Shown here one piece after another: positions 35,142 to 44,501 of a stretch of DNA of 64,000 nt. This DNA comes from Hansfordia pulvinata (lineage: Eukaryota > Ascomycota > Sordariomycetes > Xylariales): NCBI GenBank assembly GCA_006538405.1, contig BJKQ01000002.1, positions 1,922,001 to 1,986,000 of the forward strand, read 5' to 3'. Positions within the stretch are counted from its first letter, which is position 1. Each line of letters opens with the position of its first letter. Under the pieces are notes generated by a model. It made no database searches. It was not told the DNA's origin and was given only the letters and a program-made list of their open reading frames with translations. The translations under genes were made by a program, and so were the position numbers.

Positions 35142-37277
35142 ATGGCAACCCACGATTACGAACCCACGCCTCAAAACGAGTCCATCGATAACAGCGATGA
35201 TGACAGCAATGCGAGTCTTTCGCGAGCCGCGAGAGGCAGCGACCCGTCGCTCAGTGAACAACATAACTTCATATCCCAACAACAGACGACCGCCCCGAAG
35301 CCCCCGCCCTTGGCGACTGATGGCTCCTTGGAGTTGACACAGGCCAGGCACAATACCGCCGCTGCCTGCTCTCAAGGGACAGCCAAGCTCGCCTCAATCG
35401 ATCCAACCTTGCCCAGTTCCACACAAGAATACGATACATCGATGTCTGTCGATGCCCGTGCCCAGGTCAACTTCTGGCAGGTTGTCTGGGATTGGAAGTG
35501 GCAAACACTGTCACTCTTCCTCTCTGTTTCGAGTTTTATATGCCTTGTCACCGTCGTACTTGTCTACGCCGAGAGGCCGCTCACAGACTGGGCGTCTTCG
35601 ACTATCTCCATTAACGCCGTCATCGCTGGGCTGGCAACCGTCATGAAAGGATCCCTGATATTCCCGGTTGCCGATGTGATCAGCCAGAATAAGTGGCGCT
35701 ATTTCACCGAGTCGAAGCGATCGGCCGGCGGTGCTCCTCTGCTCGACATTGAAAACATTGACCACGCCTCGCGCGGGCCTTGGGGCAGTGCGCTGTGGAT
35801 TGCCAGAGGCCCTCTGCGCGACCCGTCGACCACTTTGTGCGCCAGCCTAATTGTCGTGGGCGTGGCATTCAATCTCTTCACGCAACAGATTGTTGACATC
35901 GAGCTTCGTTCGGTCCCCGACGAGAACACGGTTGCAAGCATTCCTTGGGTGCAGCAGATCTCGAAGGTGCCTTTCGGAGGAAGCGAAAGGGGTTCGGCCC
36001 AATGGACTGCCGCACTTATGAATGGGTTTATGAGTGAATCTATACCAGATTTGATGCCTTCCTGTCCTAGCCGCAACTGTACATGGGACACGGTGCCGAC
36101 GTTGGGATTCTGCGGAGAGTGCGTGGAGCGACAACCCGTCAAGCGCGTTTGCTGGGACAATCCGATGCCGGACATGAGCGAGACGTATAGGTGGGGCGAA
36201 CAGAACCGGAATGCGACGACATACTCAATGTGCAACTACGCCAACTCATACGATCATCAAGTTATGAATAGCACATATCCACCTGAGATTCTGGGGTATG
36301 AACTTTTAGGTTTGCAGCAGGACCGGACCAGCAACGGGCCAAGTGCGTGGCTGGGGGATGCTAATGTTAAAGCATTCCTCGATGCCATGAGATTCCCCAA
36401 CGACAGTTACCCAGACAGCTACAACCCCGCCTCGCAAACTCTTGTCGGGGGGCACTGGGTTAACGGAACTGGCCTTTTCTCCATTTTCGAAATATTGCGG
36501 TTGAATACTCCTCACCTGGGACAGAACGTGACGGGCAAGCAGTTTCCAAACACGATCTACTCGTTTGAACCGCAAAGCAGCATCTGTGGCCTTTGGTATT
36601 GCCTACAGGCCATTGATGCCCGTGTTTCTGACGGTCAACTAAACCAAAGCGTGAAGGACGGGCCTCCAACCCGGTTCAAGCAGGGCGACTCCGTGGACAC
36701 TGTCCCTGGCTTCAACATGGACGGGCTCAGCTTCAGCACCGGTGGGGTTCTCCAATCAGGGCTTTATTCTATGGGAAACCAGGCGCCGCCTCAAACCCGT
36801 GATGTAATCACAATGATGAACCCTCTCTTCCGAGTAGCAACCCTCAAGACATTGGAAGACGACAAGAAAGTAATCAAGAATATGGCCCGAAGCCTGACCA
36901 ATGAGCTTCGGGTGCAGAATTCTGTGAGGGCGACAGAAGGGATCCCCGAGGACGCGCCTGACCCTCGCTCCGGGACTGTCTGGGTGGAGAGGACCTTCAT
37001 CACGGCCAGATGGGCCTGGGTAGCCTACCCAGCCGCCTTGCTGGCTGCCGCCATCGCTCTTTTCGTCGCCAGCGTCTGGGAGACGTGCACGCATCGCCGC
37101 CGGGTATGGCTCGACAGCGTTCTCGTCCCGCTGATAGTCTCGCTCGACGACGATCTGCGACAGCAGATCCAGGGCGGGGATCTCGACTCGGCCCAGCGAC
37201 TGGCAGCCGCTGTCAAGGGCCGAAGGGTCTTTTTGGAGAAAGATGGAGAGAAGTGGGTGATGAGGGATCGCGGATAG
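35142..37277 (+). CDS. DUF3176 family membrane protein, 711 residues
   Basis: Single-exon gene for a fungus-specific membrane protein of unknown function. After a hydrophilic N-terminus of about 110 residues comes the family motif FWQVVWDWKWQTLSLFLS with membrane segments at about residues 122-143, 156-180 and 236-258. A large extracellular or lumenal region follows (about 260-625) with many N-x-S/T sites (NCTWD, NATTYS, NSTYP, NGTG, NVTG) and several cysteines. A last segment (WAWVAYPAALLAAAIALFVASVW, written here across the membrane at about 628-650) precedes a short basic cytoplasmic tail. The ATG at 35142 is chosen because it opens the long frame; an ATG eight bases upstream is out of frame. 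It is convergent with the PEP-mutase-like gene, 248 bases between stops. The family is common in filamentous ascomycetes, often in variable regions; no function is known to me. Confidence 0.85.
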   Translation: MATHDYEPTPQNESIDNSDDDSNASLSRAARGSDPSLSEQHNFISQQQTTAPKPPPLATDGSLELTQARHNTAAACSQGTAKLASIDPTLPSSTQEYDTSMSVDARAQVNFWQVVWDWKWQTLSLFLSVSSFICLVTVVLVYAERPLTDWASSTISINAVIAGLATVMKGSLIFPVADVISQNKWRYFTESKRSAGGAPLLDIENIDHASRGPWGSALWIARGPLRDPSTTLCASLIVVGVAFNLFTQQIVDIELRSVPDENTVASIPWVQQISKVPFGGSERGSAQWTAALMNGFMSESIPDLMPSCPSRNCTWDTVPTLGFCGECVERQPVKRVCWDNPMPDMSETYRWGEQNRNATTYSMCNYANSYDHQVMNSTYPPEILGYELLGLQQDRTSNGPSAWLGDANVKAFLDAMRFPNDSYPDSYNPASQTLVGGHWVNGTGLFSIFEILRLNTPHLGQNVTGKQFPNTIYSFEPQSSICGLWYCLQAIDARVSDGQLNQSVKDGPPTRFKQGDSVDTVPGFNMDGLSFSTGGVLQSGLYSMGNQAPPQTRDVITMMNPLFRVATLKTLEDDKKVIKNMARSLTNELRVQNSVRATEGIPEDAPDPRSGTVWVERTFITARWAWVAYPAALLAAAIALFVASVWETCTHRRRVWLDSVLVPLIVSLDDDLRQQIQGGDLDSAQRLAAAVKGRRVFLEKDGEKWVMRDRG

Positions 37278-37525
37278 CGACAGCAATCACGAATGGGCAT
37301 GGCCCGTCACAGAATGAATCGCCGAGTCGAATAAAGAGGCAGAGCGGGGGGAAGTATGAGATTTCAGTGGGGGGCTTCACGCCACGAAAACATCAAGTCC
37401 CTAGGATGGATATCCTATCCAATCGACTTTTCCAGCCTTGTTATCTCGCCGCGAGTCAACAATCCGTACATCATTACCGGCCTCTGGGGGCTTCCCAGAC
37501 CTCATATCCTTCCCACGCCCCTGCC

Positions 37526-38660
37526 TCACGTGCCAGCAGAGTAGCTCGACCCGCCGCAGCTGGCATCGAACTCGGAGCACGCCGTCAGCCCACAGACCTC
37601 GAAGACATCGCGCACCCCGCCGTCGACCTTGCGAGTGCGCGACTCGTTGTCCGCATCACCACCATCGCCGCCACCCCCTTCCTTCCCGTCCGCGAACCGC
37701 TCCCGGATGCGCCCCGTGTCCCTCAGCTCGGTGCACGCGTCCCTGACGGCGCGGTACATGGCCGTGGGCGCGGCCATGGGCCAGATGACGATCCGGTACC
37801 CCAGGCGACCGGCCTCGGCCGCGCCGACGAGCGGCGTGACGCCGCCCTCGACCATGTTGAGCAGGGCGGGCAGCGGCGCGGCGTCGCGCGGCAGGCTCTC
37901 GAGGTGCGCCCGCTCGCGGACCCCCTCGAGGAACACGGCGTCCGCCCCGGCCGCCGCCGCCTCCCGCAGCCGCGCCACCGCCTCCTCGTACCCCAGCGAC
38001 GCCAGCGCGTCGGTGCGCGCCACGATGACAAAGTCCGGCGCCCCCAGCCTGCTCCGCGCCGCCGCCGCCGCCCGCACGCGCGCCACAAACGTCGCCCGGT
38101 CCACCAGCTCCTTGTTGCCCAGGTGCCCGCACCGCTTGGTCGTCACCTGGTCCTCCAGGTGGCACGCCGCCACCCCGGCCAGGATGTACCGCTCCACCGT
38201 GCGCGCGACGCTGAGCGGGCCCCCGAACCCCGTGTCGGCGTCCGCGATCACGGGCACGTCCCGGTCCAGCCCCGCCAGCATCCCTGCGTGCGACGCCATG
38301 TCGTCCGCCGTCGTCAGGCCCAGGTCCGGCTGGCCCAGGCGCGAGGCCGCTGTGCCGGCGCCGGTCTGTGCCGTCCGCCCTTTGCGTCAGTGCTGGTTCC
38401 TCCATCTTTGAATGGGATGGAGAAGACGGGCGGGAGGGAGGAAGGAAGTGGGGGCAGATCGGAATTCCGCTCGTAGTTGCCGGGATAGAACTGGGATCCC
38501 AGGGCCCCCAGAAAGCAGGACGTACCATGTAAAGCGCATCGAACCCAACGCTCAGCGCTATGCGCGCCGACAGGCCGTCGTGGACCCCGGGGCACACAAT
38601 CGTCTTGTCAGGGTCGGCCAGCATCTGCCGGAGCTTCCTCGAAGCTTGGAATTGCGCCAT
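37526..38660 (-). CDS. Isocitrate lyase/PEP mutase superfamily enzyme
   Basis: Two exons, 38660-38526 and 38365-37526 (160-nt intron, GTACGT...CACAG), give 324 residues. The fold family forms or breaks C-C or P-C bonds next to a 2-oxo acid; fungal members include oxaloacetate acetylhydrolase, 2,3-dimethylmalate lyase-like and carboxyphosphonoenolpyruvate mutase-like proteins. Motifs visible are CPGVHDGLSARIALSVGFDALYM, TGAGTAASRLGQPDLG, the Mg-binding DADTGFGG (first Asp about 87), the gate-loop KRCGH with the catalytic Cys about 124, EDQ, ARTDAL, and NMVEGGVTPL. There is a Gly/Asp-rich insert (EGGGGDGGDADN) before the C-terminal FEVCGL segment. Exon 2 is strikingly GC-rich with a strong preference for G or C in third positions, unlike the neighbouring DUF3176 gene. 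Substrate is unresolved. Confidence 0.88.
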
Positions 38661-39774
38661 AGCTGTGGTTGAAATTGACGCGTCGCGTTGGGAAAGAAAA
38701 TGGAAAGGGGCAGATAAGAAGTTGGGGGCGGGCGCTTGCCAGTGCGGGCCTCTGCCAGCGTGTCTGCTTCACGAACTGCACTTCTTCTGCAACAAGAGCG
38801 TTGCTCAGTTGGAGTCGGCCTGGCTGTTTCCTGTGACGACTAGTGGGCGTATTTCTACTTATCTACAATAGGCTCCCGCCTCGGCAGTTGGACAACTGCC
38901 CTCGGGACGGACGGGCAGTGCGGGAACGGGTGGGCCCTCCGATGCGGCACCGAGGGGCGGACCATGACCTCCATACCGCTCGCTCAAAAGCAGCGTGCCA
39001 GTGCGTGCAAAACTCCTGCTTATATACTCCACATGGCGTCTCGGTACAAAGGAGCTCTCTGGCCTCCAAGTCTGTCGGCGTCTCGGCCATCACCGCCATC
39101 TGCTTCGGCCGCTCTGGCTGCACCAACACATACAGCAGTGCGGGGGTCGGACTGGCGGAAGTGCTCAGGCTGCACCCAGGAGTGTGATCTCCATGTGGCT
39201 CACCCCGGTCAGTACAGTGGGCCCTTCCCAGGACGAACCTCATGCTTGTCCCGTCTTCTTTTCCCGTCTGCTCCCACCACGAGGCCGGCTCGTAAAAGGC
39301 GGTTCAAGGGCAGCAAATAGATGTTGGGGTCTGGGGCCGCCTCACGGTCCTCCGTAATGTCTGCGCTGGGGTTCCCTGTGTAAAACTTCCAAGACGGGCA
39401 TACATTCAATTGCAATGCGCAGGCCGATTTCGGAGCCGGAGGTAACAAGGGAAATAACCAGGAAGAGGCTCCTCTATCCCAGACGATCGAGGCCAGCCAA
39501 AGCGCAGGCCCCACGGGTCTGACATCATCATTGCCCATAACCCCGTCAACTTCGAGTCAAGGGCATGCCATAGTTGGTACTGTCGAGACGCCGTGCCGAT
39601 GATGTTGGACACGACCGTACACTCGTGTAATCGGTGCTCGAGGCCCTGATAGACCGCCACTACTTGCGACCGGAACGCGGGCTTCGTCGAATTGCGACAA
39701 CGGCCATCAAATCGAATAAGTCGCTTGGCCGATGCCAAATGTCCACCAGAGGCTGTACATTCTCACGCGAGCAT
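38661..39774. other. Intergenic, PEP-mutase-like gene to cullin-4
   Basis: About 1.1 kb containing the promoter of the PEP-mutase-like gene and the 3' flank of cullin-4 (both minus). I see no gene. Confidence 0.6.
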
Positions 39775-42374
39775 CTACGCCAGATACTCGTATGAAGGGC
39801 CATCGCGCTCTAGATACTCCTTCTCGATGAGCCTGTGGCAGGTCAGATTATGTCCCAAGTGTTCAATGCCACAGCTGTGAACTCACTTTTCAATGTTCTT
39901 CTTGATCTCAGCAGGATCAACAGCACCTCGGCTCTTTGTCTGATTGATCGTCTCGGCTACGAGCTCGGCGTGTGTCATCTTCTTGCGGCTCTTCATGATC
40001 CTCACAATGGCGGCTTGGGTCTCGAACTGCCTGTCCTGAGCGACACGCTCGTGGGTTGCCTTGTTCTCCTGCTTGGTCTCCTTGAGCTGGATTTGGTTGA
40101 TCTTGACACGGGATTTGGGGTCAACAAAGGTCTTGTTGACGGTGAAGGTATCAGTGTCTTTCACGTCTTTCCCTTTGGGGTGCTTGGTCAAAACGCGCGT
40201 CTTGGCACAGGCCAGGGACTGAAGCGTTCGATCCAAGTCTCCGCCACTCAGACCGGACTGCTCCGCGATCTGGCCGTAGGTCAAGAAGCTGTCGGGTCGG
40301 TCCTCGATCTGATTGAACATTGTCAGCACGACAGCTTGATAAGCGCTGACCAGCAACTCCTTGGAGCCCTTGTTGAACCGAGCCCTGACCACACAGTGGG
40401 CGAGCGAGTGCTTCCACGTCAGCTTCCTGCCGGTGTGCTTTTGTACGTAGAGCCTCTCGAACCGTTGCATCTCTGCGGCGACTTCGGGTGGCACTACCAG
40501 CTGCGAGTCGGGGTAAGTGGGCCACGCAGCAGCCGACAAGATATTGACGTTCAGGTCAACGCCGTGTCCAGTGTAGCCGTGACCCTCGCAGTACTGCTTG
40601 TAGGCGTCCATATCGTCACGAGAAAGAGCCTGGTCCTTGAACATCTGTTCCAGGTTTGTCGTGAACTGCGTGCCGCACTCCACCCGCAACTTGGAGATCA
40701 TGCTGCGCTCAGCATCCGCACTGGCACTACGACCCATGAGCAAGCGCCGCGCCAGATCTTGCTTGTAGAAGGCCTCAAACACGTCCTTGCCCGCAATGAA
40801 GCGGAAGAGCTCCAGAGCCTGGTCGAGTTGTCGGTCCAATTCCGCGTCTTCGTCCGCAGTGCTGGCCTGGCCACTTTGCTCGGCGTCTATCCGGTCCTGG
40901 AGATCCGACAGGAGTTCTTTCGGTATGGCCTTGATGCCTCCCCTCAGGAGCAGGTCCATGTATTTGGCAATCATTTCTCCAACCTTGGAGGTTCCCGTGT
41001 CCCAATTGGAGAGGGTCGCTTTGTCGTTCATGAAACTGCTGAACCCATCTCTCAGTCCCTTGGCGAAATCGCTGTCTCGCTTAAAAGCATCGCGAATCAT
41101 GATATCCAAAGATCTTCGGAACAGAAGCAAGCGAACAACCATGTCGTCCCCCCGCTCCGTGTCTCCAACCATGACCCCGCCAGTCTTCTTGATGTAGGCC
41201 TCCCAGGGATGGATGAGTTCCCGCTGCAAGCTGGAGCTCCACAAAAGATCGTATAGAGTACCCATGGGTTCGACGGCTTGGCTGTCAATCAGTTTGGCAA
41301 CGCTATCCCCGTCGAGTAGCTTTCTCTGGCCCTTAACAATGAGGCAATCCCGCGCGTCGTTCATCAGAAGTCTTGTGGTGGTGCTGTCGAAGTTGTATGC
41401 GTGGCATCGATGCTCCTCGCGATGAAGCAGGCCCATACAGGCAGACACATAGGCGTCGAGGGTCTCTGTGCTGTGGTCGTCGGCAAAGTCGCTGAAATAC
41501 ACGTGGGAATTCTCGAGGAAGCGAGGCTCAAAGGATTTCCCGTATCTGTTCAAGACCCGCAGCATGGCGATACTTTCATGCAGCAGAGCCGCGTCGAAAC
41601 GCACATCGCGCTTCCTGTCGTAATCGACCAGTTGGCATATTCCATCCACAGCACTGACGCCCGCAGAGCGTTGCGAATGCTGCGCCGAGGAGGGGAAGAC
41701 GATAGAGCGGAACTGAGAAATGGCCAGGTCATTGAGCGACGGCAGGTCCTTTCTGTTCAGCAGAAACGACCGATCCAGATAGCTGAAGACGGACCGAATC
41801 TTGGTCTGAGCCGAGCCCGAGTCTTGGGTCAGTGGAAATGCAGTGGACCAAGGCGATGCAACGAATGAAGCAGATGCAGAGTGAAAGGGCCATGAGGCAG
41901 GAACCGAAGAGGATCTGTCGAAGTAGGAGATGAACATACCGTCTTTTCCATCCATATGGCGTACTGCTTGTGAACGCCCCTCAGGGTGTCGACGGCACCA
42001 GAAGAGGCAGCACCGGAAGCAATGGCGCGAGGGAGGTTACGGGTGAGGTAATCTTTGGAGCGATCGCGGAGGCTACTGAAGAGATCATCGCCCTGATTAT
42101 GCCGACAGATGTCTTCAACGGCACGGTAAAGACGCTCGAGGGGCTGCTTTGGCTGACGACAAGCAAATATGGCATCGAGAGCGTCGTGCAGGTCGTCGAA
42201 GGCGCCTTGGTAGTAGCGCTCGAGGTCGGAAGAGCGCGTGGCCGTGCGCAGGTTCTTGATGACGAGCTTCTTGGGGCCCTTTGGGGGATGGAAGGCAGAG
42301 CGGGAGACGGGACTCGACGTGGCGATGCCCGCGGGGGCTGCTGGGGCAGGCCGCTTCCCTTGTGGTCTACTCAT
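39775..42374 (-). CDS. cul4: Cullin-4, ubiquitin ligase scaffold
   Basis: Scaffold of CRL4 E3 ligases. Cullin-4 normally binds DDB1 through its N-terminus and the RING protein Rbx1 through its C-terminus; in Neurospora CUL4 with DDB1/DIM-8 is part of the complex directing H3K9 methylation. Three exons, 42374-41940, 41805-39887 and 39832-39775, give 803 residues. N-terminal KKLVIKNLR is the cullin-4 type start. The cullin-homology region includes FRFIAGKDVFEAFYKQDLARRLL, SMISKLRVECG and LTWKHSLAHCVVRARF. The C-terminal winged helix carries the neddylation site IVRIMKSRKKMTH (Lys750) and ends KEYLERDGPSYEYLA. The last exon is 19 codons and needs the 54-nt intron to complete the conserved end. 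Starting at 42374 gives the MSRPQGKR tail of about 30 residues before KKLVIKN. Confidence 0.9.
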
Positions 42375-43485
42375 CGTATGAGATGCGGTCGGAAGGGACT
42401 TGTTGCGCTTGGGGAGTGGTGCTGGGACCGGCCTTGGGACACGAGGGGGCCGGGCGAGTCGCCGGGGGCCGTCTTGCGCTTCGGGGCGGTCCTGGAGTCG
42501 TGGGGAGAGCCGGGACCTGGCGACATGAACCCGGACGGCGGCGAGGGCGGGGGAGAAGGGTTGCTACTGCGGCAGGCCGGCCCCAGGGTTTTGAATGGTG
42601 GCCAATTGATGGGGTGCGATGAAGGTGGTTGCTGGGGCTGGGGCTGGCAGCTGCTGGTCCAAGCTGTGGTGGACGACGGCAGAGGTGGGCGACGGGACGG
42701 TGGGCGGACCAGGCGGCGGTGCTGGCGGACAAGGGCGTAGGCGGTTGCTTGTGTCGCCGTCGAGATTGCAGTGTGGACGATGGGCAAGGCTGTGGAAAAA
42801 AGCAACGGAGAGGCGTTGGGGCAGGCGGAGCGGCGAGTGACGACGAAGGGACGCGGGCTGCGCTGGGGGTCGGTAGAAGTGATGATGGCACCAGCTCCGG
42901 CTGCGCTCGGTCGGAACGGGCTGAGCCAGTGATGATGCAAACGCGTCAGGGTGCTCGTTGGTCGCCCGCGCGGGGCCGGCATCCACGGATGGCCGCACCT
43001 CTGGAGCTCCAGCTCGCAGCATTCCGGGGCTTAAGTCCGGGGGGTGGGCACGGGGGCTCTTCAGGGTGCGTTCTTCTCCAAGGCTATCACACAGCACCCC
43101 GAGCTGGAGCCCAGGGACGGACCTCAGACTGCACTAGTTACATACATGTAGTGTACCTAAGGTATCTTCTGGTAGCTGCAGAACCTCCCACCCCGATACG
43201 GGCACTCGTGTCATTCATGTTGCCTGCCCTGAGGTACTTGACCAATACCAGCACTACACCTAGAGATCTGTATGGATCCCGGCGTCCAACGGAAGAACCT
43301 GACCTCACCGGGTCCCAGCAATGCAATTGGTAAAGGGAAGGCAGGCCATGATCCATGTTGTTACCTGGTTTGCTCAGGCCGAGGGCAGCCACACATCGTC
43401 AACACCTGAATTGCTCAATTCCTTTGCCTCTCTCCCGCGATTCCAAAACTCCCCGCGATAGCTCGACCGTCCAACCCAGATCATC
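42375..43485. other. Divergent promoter region, cullin-4 and small Cys-rich gene
   Basis: About 1.1 kb between oppositely pointing genes. Frames here are low-complexity Pro/Ser/Arg on one strand and Gly/Arg on the other, as expected of GC-rich leader sequence. No gene is supported. Confidence 0.55.
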
Positions 43486-43833
43486 ATGTGCTTCGGCGCC
43501 ACTTGCCCCACGTGCTGTCAGTCGAGGTCCCCTCCAATTCCCTTCCTACCCACCTATCCTACCGATGTAGGTATCGAGACCACCGCTGACCGAGAACCTG
43601 GAACTGCAGCACGAAGCTCGTGGCGAGGATGCGGTGGTCACGTCCCGCAGGCTCTTTCTGGGGTCTCCGAGGACCAGTGGTGCATTTGCTCGCCCCGTGT
43701 CACCATTGACGGCAAGGCATACCCGCCGGCCGCCAAGTTTGAGATTCCCGGCGTCTCGTGGCTGACGAGCTGGTTCTCGGGTGCATCTACCGCTGCCCAG
43801 GACGGGCCCGACAGTGGCAAGACACGACAATGA
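43486..43833 (+). CDS. Small Cys-rich fungal protein, 84 residues
   Basis: Two exons, 43486-43516 (31 nt) and 43610-43833, joined across a 93-nt intron with a GTCAGT donor, a CTGAC branch site and a TGCAG acceptor. The product begins MCFGATCPTC, followed by WRGCGGHVP, then EDQWCICSPRV and GKAYPP. This Cys pattern (C2, C7, C10, C18, C35, C37) matches a widespread but uncharacterised fungal family of short proteins that begin MC-G-TC--C and keep W-GCG-HVP and a C-C-P unit; it suggests a small metal-binding or disulphide-stabilised fold. No signal peptide is present, so it is probably intracellular. The unspliced frame is also open from the ATG to the stop (115 codons), but only the spliced form gives the family pattern. 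The C-terminal 25 residues are variable. Confidence 0.75.
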   Translation: MCFGATCPTCCQSRSPPIPFLPTYPTDVGIETTADREPGTAARSSWRGCGGHVPQALSGVSEDQWCICSPRVTIDGKAYPPAAKFEIPGVSWLTSWFSGASTAAQDGPDSGKTRQ

Positions 43834-44501
43834 AGAAGACGAGACACACCCTTGGTCGATGCGGATTCGGTTCGGTGCAGCCAGCTGGGAACCTCTCCGT
43901 TCTTTTTACTGCCTTTTGAGTTCAGCACGCTTGCCCTGCATTGCGTCCGAGAGCGAGCAGCCAGGCCGGAATGCACTACAAACGCCAGCCCCAGCCAGCC
44001 TTGCCCGACAGGCCCGCAGCTGTCCAGTCACCCTGTGCGACCCAGCCCGAAACCCGGAGGATAGCCGCCGGCAGCTGTGGCTTGACTCGGCTATCTGCCT
44101 GGCCTCGAGCGCCCCGCCCCGCAGGTCGGCTGCCATAGATAAGCGACCACGGTCTGGTCTGCTCGATGCGATGACAACGACGCCCGCCTGGGAAACTGCA
44201 CTCGTCCGTCTTCCCGCCGCTTACCACGCGTCCCCAGCACCCGTTTGAACTATTCACTCGCCTCAACCCTTTTCGCATTCCTCCCCTTGACGCAACTACA
44301 TGAGGCCTCGTAAACGAGCGACTTGGGATCTTCGGCCGCCCCGATCTTCCCCCTCTACCAATTCTCAATTTTGACGCCTGACCCCAATCACCACCATCAT
44401 TTCGTCTCGTCCTTGAACCACATGCTTGCGGGTGACCCCGTTGCCCGCGATTGGCTCCCCTGTTATTTTTCATAGACTCAACGCATGATTCAAGTCTCGC
44501 C
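43834..44501. other. Intergenic, small Cys-rich gene to P450
   Basis: About 0.67 kb with the promoter of the P450 gene. It is pyrimidine-rich near the start codon. No gene or strong repeat is seen. Confidence 0.6.

Noticed and set aside
37010..38476. 488-codon plus-strand open frame
   Set aside because: It is antisense to the PEP-mutase-like gene and overlaps the DUF3176 end; the Arg/Pro/His-rich product is a shadow of a GC-rich codon pattern.
39835..41256. 473-codon plus-strand open frame
   Set aside because: Exactly antisense to the cullin-4 main exon, which has clear family motifs and splice phases.
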